NCBI RefSeq assembly: GCF_904849725.1
Contig: NC_058518.1
Coordinates: forward strand, 394,059,581-394,123,580
Direction: 5' to 3'
Source: Hordeum vulgare subsp. vulgare
Taxonomy: Eukaryota; Streptophyta; Magnoliopsida; Poales; Poaceae
DNA: 64,000 nucleotides
Below the pieces are notes generated by a model, which was not told the origin of the DNA, did no database searches, and saw only the letters and a program-made list of their open reading frames with translations. Shown here piece after piece: positions 1-10,984 of this stretch. The position numbers and the translations under genes were made by a program. Position 1 is the stretch's first letter; every line of letters begins with the position of its first letter.

Positions 1-789
1 TTTGTGCTTGCAGATGCGTTTACTATATTGCTAGGATGTAGCTTTAGTAGTAATAGCATGAGTAGCACGACAACCCCGATGGCGACACGTTGATGGAGAT
101 CATGATGATGGAGATCATGGTGTGACGCCGGTGACAAGAAGATCATGCCGGTGCTTTGGTGATGGAGATCAAGAAGCACATGATGATGGCCATATCATGT
201 CACTTATGAATTGCATGTGATGTTAATCCTTTTTGCACCTTATCTTGCTTAGAACGACGGTAGAATTATGAGGTGATCTCTCACTAAAATTTCAAGACGA
301 AATTGTGTTCTCCCCGACTGTGCACCGTTGCGACAGTTCTTCGTTTCGAGACACCACGTGATGATCGGGTGTGATAGACTCAACCTTCACATACAACGGG
401 TGCAAAACAGTTGCACACGCGGAACACTCGGGTTAAGCTTGACGAGTCTAGCATGTGCAGACATGGCCTCAGAACACATGAGACCGAAAGGTCGAGCATG
501 AATCGTATAGTTGATATGATTAGCATAGAGATGCTTACCACTGAAACTATTCTCGACTCACGTGATGATCGGACTTGAGATAATGGATTTGGATCATGTA
601 CCACTCAAATGACTAGAGAGATGTACTTTTTGAGTGGGAGTTCTTAAGTAATATGATTAATTGAACTAATTGTCATGAACATAGTCTAATGGTCTTTGCG
701 AATTATGATGTAGCTTGCGCTATAGCTCTACTGTTTTTATATGTTCCTAGAGAAAATTTAGTTGAAAGTTGATAGTAGCAAACTTTGCA

Positions 790-1530
790 GACTGAGTGTG
801 TAAAACCGAGGATTGTCCTCGTTGCTGCGCAGAAGGCTTATGTCCTTAATGCACCACTCGATGTGCTGCACCACGAGCGTCGTTTGTAGATGTTGTGAAC
901 ATCCGACATACACATTTCTGATGACTACACGATAGTTCAGTGCAAAATACTTAATGGCTTAGAAGCAAGGCGCCGAAGATGTTTTGAAACGTCACGGAAC
1001 ATAAGTGATGTTCTAAAGAGATGAAATTTTGATTTCATGCTTGTGCCCTTGTTAAGAGGTAGAAGACCTCCGACAAGATTCTTTGTCCACAAAGTAAAGG
1101 AGAAAAGCTCAATCGTTGAGCTTGTGCTCAGATTGTCTGAGTACGACAATCGCTTGAATCAAGTGGGAGTTAATCTTCCAGATGAGATAGTGATGGTTCT
1201 CCAAAGTCACTGCCACCAAGCTGTGAGAGCTTCGTGATGAACTATAACATATCAAGGATAGATACAATGATCCTTGAGCGATTCGCGATGTTTGACACTG
1301 CGAAAGTAGAAATCAAGAAGGAGCATCAATAGTTGATGGTTAGTAAAACCACTAAGTTTCAAGAAAGGCAAGGGCTAGAAGGGATACTTCGTGAAACGGC
1401 AAAACAGTTGCTGCACTAATGAAGAGACCCAAGATTAAACCCAAACCCGAGACTAAGTGCTTCTGTAATGAGGGGAACGGTCACTAAGGCGGAGCAACTC
1501 TAGATACTTGGTAGATAAGAAGGCTGGCAA
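790..1530 (+). pseudogene. gag pseudogene of the decayed BARE-type element
   Basis: Short blocks can be matched to the intact gag of element C (41051-41854, minus): the stretch around 840-900 corresponds to the residues near VLNAPL, and 1130-1260 corresponds to the region before the conserved LPPSYKGF stretch. A degraded zinc-knuckle region sits at about 1455-1500, where the CCHC spacing is lost and a stop replaces the Trp after the His. Several frameshifts and stops make it nonfunctional. The limits are approximate and inferred by comparison with element C. Confidence 0.6.
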
Positions 1531-1539
1531 AAGTCGAAA

Positions 1540-4375
1540 GAAGTATATTTGATATAAATGATGTTGATGTGTACTTTACTAGTACTCCTAGTAGCATGAG
1601 GGTATTGGATACCGGTTCGGTTGCTAAGTGATTAGTAACACGAAATGAAAGCTATGGCATAAACGGAGCCTAGCTAAAGGCGAGGTGACGATACGTGTTG
1701 GAAGTGTTTCCAAGGTTGATATGATCAAACGTCGCACGCTCCCTCTACCATCGGGATTGGTGTTAAACCGAAATAATTGTTATTTGGTGCTTGCGTTAAG
1801 CATGGACATGATTGGATCATGTTTATTGCAATACGATTATTCATTTAAAGAGAATAATGGTTACTCTATTTGCTTGAATAATCACCTTCAATGGTTTATT
1901 GAATCTCGATCGTAGTGTTACACATGTTCATGATATTGGTGCCAAAAGGATACGAGGTAATGATGATAGTACCACTTACTTGTGGCACTGCCGCTTGAGT
2001 CATGTTGGTATAAATTGCATGAAGAGGCTCCATGCTGATGGATCTTTATACTCACTTGAGTTTGAATCACTAGTGACATGCAAATCATACCACATGAGCA
2101 AGGCCTTGTTTTCATTAAGATGAAACAAGATAGTAACTTGTTGGAAGTGATACATTTTGATGTATGCAATCCAATGGGTGCTGAGGCACGCAGTGGATAT
2201 CATTATGTTCTTACTTCATTGACGATTTGAGTAGATACAAGAGTATTTAGTTAATGAATCACAAGTCTGAAATATTGAAAAGTTCAACTCTGTTTCAGAG
2301 TGAAGTTCGTCGTAACAAGAGGATAAACTGTCTACGATATGATCATAGAAATGAATATCTGAGTTACGAGTTTTGGTACGCAGTTAAGACAATGTGGAAA
2401 TTGTTTCGCAGTTCATGCCACCTGGAGCATCATAGTGTGATGATGTGTCCGAACGTCATAGCCACGCACTATTTGGTGCATGCTATGATGTCTCTTATCG
2501 AATTACCACTATCGTTTATGGGTTATGAATTAGAGACAACCGCATTCACTTTAAATAGGGCACCGCGTATTTCCGTTGAGATGACACAGTATAGACTGAG
2601 GTTTAGAGAAATCTAAACTGTCGTTTCTTGAAAGTTTGGGGCTTCAACACTTATGTGGAAAAGTTTCAGTCTGATAAGCTCGAACCAAAAGCGGATAAAT
2701 GCATCTTCGTAGGATATCCAAAACAGTTGGGTACATCTCCTATCTGATCCGAAAGCAAAGTGTTTGTTTCTAGAAACGGATCCTTTCTCGAGGAAAGGTT
2801 TCTCTCGAAAGAATTGAGTGGGAGGGTGGTAAAAGTTGATGAGGTTATTGAACCATCACTTCGACCAGTGTGTAGCAGGGCGCAGGAAGTTGTTCCTATG
2901 GTGCCTACACCAATTGAAGTGAAAGCTGATGATGGTGATCATCGAGCATCGGATCAAGTTACTACAAGCCTCGTAGGTTGACAAGGTCGCGTACTACTAC
3001 AGAGTGGTACGGTAACCCTGTCTTCGAGGTCATGTTGTTGAGCAACAGTGAACCTATGAGTTATGGAGAAAGCAATGGTGGGCCCGGATTCCGACAAATG
3101 GCTGGAGGCCATGAAATCCGAGAGAGGATCCATGTATGAAAACAAAGTGTAGACTTTGGAAGAACTACTTGATGGTCATAAGACTATTGAGTAAAGATGG
3201 ATCTTTAAAAGAAAGACAGACGATGATGGTGATAAGTCACTATTAAGAAAAGCTCGACTTGTCGCAAAGATGTTTCTGACAAGATCAAACAGTTGACTAT
3301 GATGAGACTTTCTCACTCGTAGCGATGCTAAAAGTCTGTTAGAATTATGTTAGTAGTTGCTCCATTATTTATGAAATATTGCACATAGGATGTCAAAACA
3401 TTGTTTCCTCGACGGTTTCCTTGAGCAAACATTGTATGTGATACAACCAGGAGGTTTTGTCGATCCTAAAGATACTAGCAAGTATGCAAGCTCCAGCGAG
3501 CCTTCAATGGACTGGTGCAAGCATCTCGGAGTTGGAATATACACTTTGATGAGATGATCAAAGATTTTGGGGTTTTACAAGGTTTATGAGAAACTTGTAT
3601 TTCCAAAGAAGTGAGTGGGAGCACTATAGAATTTTTGATAAGTATATGTGGTTGACATATTGTTGATCAGAAGTAATGTAGAATTTCTGTGAAGCATAAA
3701 AGGTTGTTTGAAAGGAGTTTTTCAAAGGAATACCTGGATTGAGCTACTTGAACGTTGAGCATCAAGATCTATGGAGATAGATCAAAACGCTTAATAGAAG
3801 TTTCAACAAGATGCATGCCTTGACAAGTTTTTGAAGGAATTCGAAATAGATCAGCAAAGGAGAAGTTCTTGATTGTGTTGTAAGGTGTGAATTTGAGTAA
3901 GACTCAAAACCCGACCACGGCAGAATAAAGAGAATAGACGAAGGTCGTCTTCTATGACTTAGCCATAGACTCTAAAGTATGCCATGCTGAGTACCGCACC
4001 TGATGTGTGCCTTGCAGCAAGTCTGTTAAGAGGTACACAGAGTGATCCATGATTGAATCACTGATCAGCGGTCAAAGTTATCCTTAGTAACTAAATGGAC
4101 TAAGGAATTTTTCTCGATTATGGAGGTGGTTAAAGAGTTCGTCGTAAAGGGTTACGAAGATGCAAGCTTTGACACTAATCCGAATAACTATGAGTAGTGA
4201 AACGGATTCGTATAGTAGAGTAGATATTTGGAGCATTTCCGAATAGCACGTAGTAGCAGCATCTATAAGATGACATAAAGATTTGTAAAGAACGCACGGA
4301 TCTGAAAAGTTTCAGAACCGTTGACTAAAACCTCTCTCACGAGCAAGACGTGATCAGACCCCATAACTATATGGG
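1540..4375 (+). pseudogene. pol pseudogene of the decayed BARE-type element
   Basis: Fragments in order match copia pol: a protease-like VLDTGS at about 1603, the integrase zinc-binding segment LWHCRLSHVG near 1980, integrase core remnants at 2160-2600, reverse transcriptase remnants at 3180-3700 and RNase H remnants at 4080-4370. The order and spacing are those of element C pol. More than a dozen frame breaks are visible, and the catalytic YVDD box cannot be read in frame. This is an old copy, far more decayed than elements A or C. Confidence 0.7.
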
Positions 4376-4428
4376 TGTTGGATTCGTTGGAATCACATGG
4401 TGATGTGAGCTAGATTATTGACTCTAGT

Positions 4429-4441
4429 GCAAGTGGGAGAC
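4429..4441 (+). other. Polypurine tract next to the 3' LTR
   Basis: The purine-rich GCAAGTGGGAGAC lies directly before the LTR start TGTTGG, the expected site of plus-strand DNA priming. Element C has the same tract in reverse at 37839-37850. Confidence 0.75.
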
Positions 4442-6261
4442 TGTTGGAAATATGCCCTAGAGGCAATAATAAATTAGTTATTATTATATTTCTTAGTTCA
4501 TCATAATCTTTTATTATCCATACTATAATTGTATTGATTGGAAACACAGTGCATGTGTGGATACATAGACAAAACACTGTTCCTAGTAAGCCTCTAGTTG
4601 ACTAGCTCGTTGATCAAAGATGGTCAAGGTTTCCTGACCATAGGCAAGTGTTGTCACTTGATAACGGGATCACATCATTAGGAGAATCATGTGATGGACT
4701 AGACCCAAACTAATAGACGTAGCATGTTGATCGTGTCATTTTGTTGCTACTGTTTTCTGTGTGTCAAGTATTTGTTCCTATGACCATGAGATCATATAAC
4801 TCACGGACACCGGAGGAATGCTTTGTGTGTATCAAACGTTGCAACGTAACTGGGTGACTCTAAAGATGCTCTACAGGTATCTCCGAAGGTGTTCGTTGAG
4901 TTAGTATGGATCTAGACTGGGATTTGTCACTCCGTGTGACGGAGAGGTATCTCGGGGCCCACTCGGTAATACAACATCACACACAAGCCTTGCAAGCAAT
5001 GTGACTTAGTGTAAGTTACGGGATCTTGTATTGCGGAACGAGTAAAGAGACTTGCCGGTAAACGAGATTGAAATAGGTATGCGGATACTGACGATCGAAT
5101 CTCGGGCAAGTAACATACCGAAGGACAAAGGGAATGACGTACGGGATTATATGAATCTTTGGCACTGAGGTTCAAACGATAAGATCTTCGTAGAATATGT
5201 AGGATCCAATATGGGCATCCAGGTCCCGCTATTGGATATTGACCGAGGAGTCTCTCGGGTCATGTCTACATAGTTCTCGAACCCGCAGGGTCTGCACACT
5301 TAAGGTTCGATGTTGTTTTATGCGTATTTGAGTTATATGGTTGGTTACTGAATGTTGCTCGGAGTCCCGGATGAGATCACGGACATCACGAGGGTTCCCG
5401 AAATGGTCCGGAAACGAAGATTGATATATAGGATGACCTCATTTGATTACCGGAAAGCTTTCGGAGTTACCGGGAATGTACCGGGAATGATGAATGGGTT
5501 CCGGGAGTTCACCGGGGGGGCAACCCACCCCGGGGAAGCCCATAGGCATTGGGGGTGGCGCACCAGCCCTTAGTGGGCTGGTGGGACAGCCCAAAAGAGC
5601 CCTATGCGCATTGGAAGAAAAATCAAAGAGAAAAGGAAAAAAAGAGGAGGTGGGAAAGGGAAGAAGGACTCCACCTTCCAAACCAAGTAGGACTCGGTTT
5701 GGGGGGCGGGGGAGACCTTCCCCCTTAGGTTCGGCCGACCCCCTTGGGAGTCCTTGGACCCCAAGGCAAGGCTCCCCCCTCCTCCTCCTATATATAGTGG
5801 GGTTTTAGGGCTGATTTGACACAACTTTGCCACGGCAGCCCGACCACATATCTCCACGGTTTTACCTCTAGATCGCGTTTCTGCGGAGCTCAGGCGGAGC
5901 CCTGCCGAGATAAGATCATCACCAACCTCCGGAGCGCCGTCACGCTGCCGGAGAACTCACCTACCTCTCCGTCTCTCTTGCTGGATCAAGAAGGCCGAGA
6001 TCATCGTCGAGCTGTACGTGTGCTGAACGTGGAGGTGCCGTCCGTTCGGCACTAGATCGTGGGACTGATCGCGGGATGGTTCGCGGGGCGGATCGAGGGA
6101 CGTGAGGACGTTCCACTACATCAACCGCGTTCACTAACGCTTCTGCTGTACGGTCTACAAGGGTACGTAGATCACACATCCCCTCTCGTAGATGGACATC
6201 ACCATGATAGATCTCCGTGCGCGTAGGAATTTTTTTCTTTCCCATGTGACGTTCCCCAACA
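4442..6261 (+). repeat. 3' LTR of the decayed BARE-type element (1820 bp)
   Basis: It starts TGTTGGAAATATGCCC and ends GTTCCCCAACA, with the TG...CA termini of a copia LTR. A TATATATA box lies at 5789-5796, followed by a GC-rich transcribed leader. The start matches the LTRs of element C, but the 3' terminus differs (CCCCAACA here, ACCCTTCA in C). Confidence 0.85.
5789..5796 (+). promoter_or_regulatory. TATA box of the BARE-type LTR
   Basis: TATATATA follows a C-rich stretch, at the same place as the TATATATA in both LTRs of element C (36518-36525 and 43530-43537 on the other strand). It is the likely core promoter of the element. Confidence 0.6.
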
Positions 6262-6611
6262 ATCTCATGGTCATAGGAATGAATATTTGACACGCAGAAT
6301 ACAATAGCAACAAAATAACACGATCACATGCTACGTTTATAATTTGGGTCTTGTCCATCACATGATTCTCCTAATGATGTGATCCCGTTATCAAGTGACA
6401 ACACTTGCCTATGGCCAGGAAACCTTGACCATCTTTGATCAACGAACTAGTCAACTAGAGGCTCACTAGGGATAGTGTGTTGTCTATGTATCCACGCATG
6501 TATTTGAGTTTCCAATCAATACAATTCTAGCATGGATAATAAACGATTATTATGAACAAGGAAATATAATAATAACTAATTTATTATTGCCTCTAGGGCA
6601 TATTTCCAACA
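6262..6611 (-). repeat. Inverted 5' fragment of a BARE-type LTR
   Basis: This stretch is the reverse complement of roughly the first 350 bases of the neighbouring LTR (4442-4792) and ends in the complement of its TGTTGG terminus. It is what remains of an older minus-strand LTR that interrupts the 5' LTR of element B at 6612. The plus-strand element at 1-6261 appears to cut it. Together with 4442-4792 it can fold into a long hairpin arm. Confidence 0.8.
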
Positions 6612-6863
6612 ATTCGGTAACACATCCTCATCTTCATCGGTTCCACTTGCGGTTATCTCTTACCTTTAATTTATGTATATTATTGTTGCTATGTATTTCT
6701 TGCTTGCACTAGTTGTCATGGTAGTTAGCATCATATAGGTTGCTCACCTAGTAGCTAATTTAGAGAACCTTTATGTTTCTTTCTCTAACTTGGTAAGAAG
6801 AGCTAAAAATTGGTAGTTGCCTATTCACCCCCACCCCTCTAGTCAACCATATCGATCCTTTCA
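6612..6863 (+). repeat. 3' part of the 5' LTR of element B
   Basis: It matches 30522-30773 of the 3' LTR with about eight substitutions and one small indel in the C-run, and ends ATCGATCCTTTCA just before the primer binding site. The rest of this LTR lies beyond the inserted BARE-type DNA, outside the window. Confidence 0.85.
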
Positions 6864-6865
6864 AT

Positions 6866-6877
6866 TGGTATCAGAGC
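6866..6877 (+). other. Primer binding site of element B
   Basis: TGGTATCAGAGC, two bases after the LTR end, is complementary to the 3' end of initiator methionine tRNA, the standard copia primer in plants. Confidence 0.85.
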
Positions 6878-6914
6878 CATGTCTATTTATTAAGGGTTTC
6901 ACCACCCAAAGAGT

Positions 6915-9900
6915 ATGGTTGATGATGGAGAGGGAGTCAGTGGACCACCCGAGGTCGTGGCCTTGAATTCGGTTACAAGGGACGACTTGAATGAGGATAT
7001 GGCCTCCCTCAAGTCATCCTTGATGAACGAAGTCAAGTCCATGTTTAAAGAGTTGCTTGAGGGGTTAAAAAATTCTCCCGAATCGGCGTTGGTGGTTAAA
7101 CCTACCAACTCGGAATCAAAGGCCAATTCCACCAAGGAAGCGGCTAAAGGTATGCAACCTTCTTCCCCTCTTAACAAGAATGGGACAAGAACCTTTGCCT
7201 CGGTTCCACCTCCCCCGGTCTATGGAGGACCGGTTCCTACACCGCATATCAATAATCTTGGTCCTCCTCCAAAGCTTGTTAAGGGGGAGTTTGCTAACTA
7301 GGTGTTTTGCATTAAGTCTCATTTGAATCACAGTTCAACAAATTTATGGAGAATCATTGAGCAAGGCTTCTACCCGCATGACCCAAGCAACCTCATCCAA
7401 GAGAAGAAGCGGACAATCAATATAATCATTCCGCGTTGTTCATTCTTGAGTCCGCAGTGCCTCCTGAAGATCTTCCTCACTTGCGTCCTTTCACTCGTGC
7501 CAAGGATTGTTGGGAGCACATCATGGTGTTGTACAAGGGAAGCTCAAGCATTCAACGGTCCAACTATGAAGTGGTTCTTGATGTGGCTGATGAGTTTGTG
7601 ATGAAGGAAGATGAGGACCCTCGAGATCTCTATCGAAGGGTGACTGCTCTTGCTGTTGCTCTCCAGGATCACGGGAGTAAGGATGTGGATGACACATGGA
7701 TCAAGCGCAAGTTTCTCAAGGCCATCATGCCATTCAACAAAGCCATGTCATCTGTCATTCGTCAAAGGCTAGATTTTCACTCCTTGTCCACCGGTGAAGT
7801 GTTGGATGAATTCATTGCAATGAATATCATGAACAGGACTGCTGATAATGCTTTTGCTCGCGTTCGGTCAAAGACAGCTTCACCCAACATTGCATTAAAA
7901 GCCAAGGCTATTTTTTATGAAGAAGAGGAAGAGGAAGAGGATGGCTGCCCTGAAGACACTAAGTATGCTTATCACGAGCACATGGCTCTTGCGTCAAGGC
8001 AATTATGAGGTAACAAGACAAACTCAAGGCCCAACTTCTCCAAGAATAACTCGAGTGGATCCAAGACCAAGCAGCGTGTGAGGACATGCTATAACTCCGG
8101 CAATGTGAGTCACTTCATGGCAGATTGTCCTTATGAGAAGAGGGAAGACAATGGTGGCAAGCTCATTCGCAAAGACAAAGCCAAGTCTTTCCCAAACAAG
8201 AACAACTTTGTCAAGAAACCCCATCCTAAGGGTATGATGGCACTTGAAGAGTACACCTCCAATGATGATGATGATGATATGGTCGCAACAGCTATAGTAG
8301 CCATTGCCACCTCCTCTCCCAAGGTGTCTCTCTTCAGCGCCCCCAACGACAACCGCATCGCCAAGTGCATTATGGCCAAAGGTATCGATCAGGTAACACC
8401 CAGCATTAAAATCACCATCACTACTGCTCCCTGATTGTTAAATTGTGTTGATGATAGTGATGATGTGGAACTTAATGAGCATGATTTTGACAAATTTCTG
8501 TGTAAAATCAAAGGAGAATCCAAGAAGCATTGTGTTCCTCTTTTGGAACTACTGGGTGAGGCTAATGACCTCATTGAGTCTCATGAGGAGACTATCTCCG
8601 GGTTGCAAGGACATAGTCGTGACTATGCCGATGAGATTGCTGAATTATCTATTGCTCTAGAAGAAGAATGCAATCTTCTTTAGGCTCTTGAGGACTCACA
8701 CAACGATGATTGTCCTAATTACAAAAAGATCTAGATCACGCAATTGTCCTCACCCGTGTGCTTAAGTCTGAAAAGGCTGCACTTGGGTTTGGCCATGAAA
8801 GACTCAAGGGAGATTTTGATACACTTGACAAGGCCCACAAGGTCTTGAAAGTTGCACATTTCTCCCTGAAGGAGTCTCATGAGAAACTCCAAGAAAATCT
8901 TACGAAGCAGATATCTACCTGTCCTCCTTTTGTTTTAATTGATAATGCTTGTGCAACTAACCCTTGTTGTGAGCATGTACATCTTGTGGAGGAAAATGCT
9001 AAGTTGAAGGATCAACTTGAGAAGGGCCTCGTGTCATGCATCCAAGGCGAGAAGAACCTAAACGACCTTTTGAGTAATCAATTTTGAGTAATCAAAAGGA
9101 AGTTGTAGGAAAGGAGGGACTTGGACTCACATCCAAGTCGATAAGAAAAAGGAAGAACATGAATGCTACCTCTTGAGCTTGCGTTGGTTTTTCCATTGAA
9201 GAGGAAAGGGTGATGCAGTACAGTAGCAGTAAGTATTTCCCTCAGTTTGAGAACCAAGGTATCAATCCAGTAGGAGTATCAAGATGAGGCACCAATGTAC
9301 CTGCGCAAAAACAAACTAACTTGCACCCAAGGCTATAAAGGGGTTGTCAATCCCTTCACGATTATTTGCAAGGTGAGATCTGAAGGTGAAAAGTGCAACA
9401 AAGTAATTTTGTGGAACTGAAAATAGGATGTGAAGTAGACCCGTGGGCCATAGTGTTCACTAGAGGCTTCTCTCATGATAGCAAGTATTACGGTGGGTGA
9501 ACGAATTACTGTCGAGCAATTGATAGAATCGCGCAAAGTCATGATGATATCTAAGGCAATGATCATACATATAGGCATCACGTCCGAGACATGTAGACCG
9601 ATACTTTATGCATCTACTACTATTACTCCACACATCGACCGCTATCCAGCATGCATCTAGTGTATTGAGTTCATAACAAACAGAGTAACGCCTTAAGCAA
9701 GATGACATGATGTAGAGGGATAAATTCATGCAATAGATATAAACCCCATCTTTTTACACTTGATGGCAACAACATGATGCGTGCCTCGCTACCCCTTCTG
9801 TCACTGGGTGAGGACACCGCACGGTATGAACCCAAAACCAAGCACTTCTCCCGTTGCAAGAATTATAGATCAAGTTGGCCAAACGAAACCCACAACTCGA

Positions 9901-10984
9901 AGAGAATTACAAGGATATGAAATCATGCATATAAGAGATCAGAGGAGACTCAAATAATATTCATAGATAATCTGATCATAAATCCACAATTCATCGGATC
10001 TCGACAAACACACCGCAAAAGAAGATTACATCGGATGGATCTCCATGAAGATCATGGAGAACTTTGTATTGAAGATCCAAGAGAGAGAAGAAGCCATCTA
10101 GCTACTAGCTATGGACCCGAGGTTTGTGGTGAACTACTCACGCATCATTGGAGAGGTAATGGTGTTGATGAATAAGCCCTCCATGTTCGAATCCCCCTCG
10201 GCAAGGCACCAGAACGGTCCCCAGATGGGATCTTGCGGAGACAGAAGCTTGCGGCGGCGGAAAAGTATTTTCGTGGCTCCCTCTGGTGGTTCTGAATTTT
10301 TAGGGAATTTATAGGCGAAAGAAGTAGGGCAAAGGAGCCACGTGGGGCCCACAAGCCTGCTAGCCGCACCGCACCCCCCCAGGCCGCGGCTAGGGGGCTT
10401 GTGACCTCCTCTGGAGTCCTTTGCCTTGGTTCTCAAGTTCCCTGTGTATCTTCTATTACGTAAAAAATCATTCTGCGGGTTTTATTCTGTTTGGAGTCCG
10501 TTTAATATTGCTCTTTGGAAAAGGTCAAAAACACGAAAAAAACAGAAACTGGCACTTGGCACTGAGTTAATAGGTTAGTCCCAAAAAGATATAAAATAGC
10601 ATATTCATGCATACAAAACATCCAAAGTTGACAAGATAATAGCATGGAACCATCAAAAATTATAGATACGTTGGAGACGTATCAATGAACAAACGATCAC
10701 TTACTCTCAAGGACATCTTTGTCAAAGAGGGCGAGGCGACTCAGAAGGAGAACAAGAACAAGGTAGGGGATGGTAATGCCAAGAAGGGCAAAACCGTCCC
10801 TACCAACACAGCCGGCAAATTTAATTCTTCTTATGTTTTATGTCGTGCTGGTGATGGGCATGTCCATGCCATATTTGTTGGTTCTTATTATGAGTCCATT
10901 GAATGGGCTATTTGGGTTCCTAAGACCCTTGTTTCTAACATCAAAGGATCCGTTCAAGAATGAATACCTAAAACCAAACCTTGA
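6915..10984 (+). pseudogene. gag pseudogene of element B (interrupted by element D)
   Basis: The gene starts at ATG 6915 (MVDDGEG) and would end at TGA 10982-10984. Element D (9164-10684) splits it. Breaks include a TAG at 7299 where Trp is expected, a frameshift near 7408, TGA at 8006 and 8432, TAG at 8681, a frameshift near 8730, a break near 9085 and TGA at 10961. The core has the UBN2-like helical gag region at about 7436-7860, a Glu run at about 7917-7940, and a zinc knuckle at 8087-8128 whose second Cys is Ser (CYNS...H...C). The C-terminal part is coiled-coil-like (QENLTKQ to KLKDQLEKG). The product would be the capsid/nucleocapsid of the element particle. Pol begins in the +1 frame beyond the natural stop. 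Confidence 0.8.
9164..10684. mobile_element. Element D, solo-LTR-like insertion (1521 bp)
   Basis: It starts TGCTACCTCTTGAGC and ends GGAGACGTATCA and is flanked by perfect 5-bp duplications ATGAA (9159-9163 and 10685-10689). Removing it rejoins gag of element B. TG...CA termini and a 5-bp TSD fit a solo LTR or a short non-autonomous LTR element; no PBS, PPT or coding frame is seen. From memory, its reverse complement, starting TGATACGTCTCCAACG, is a very common Triticeae sequence, so the element is probably in minus orientation. Confidence 0.85.

Larger units (their letters stand above)
1..6261 (+). mobile_element. Decayed BARE-type Ty1-copia element (internal region and 3' LTR)
   Basis: Bases 1-4441 are internal sequence of a copia element and 4442-6261 is its 3' LTR; the 5' LTR lies left of the window. 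The leader at about 180-850 and the gag and pol blocks match element C (36099-44850) read in reverse, so both belong to one family group. The coding part is full of stops and frameshifts, so it cannot make protein. The element appears to have inserted into an inverted LTR of its own family: the sequence right after its LTR, from 6262, is reverse-complement LTR. The likely target duplication ATCTC at 6262-6266 cannot be checked because the left end is missing. Confidence 0.85.

Noticed and set aside
4927..6361. Small frames in the BARE-type LTR
   Set aside because: They are short, overlap on both strands, and recur only because the LTR is repetitive.
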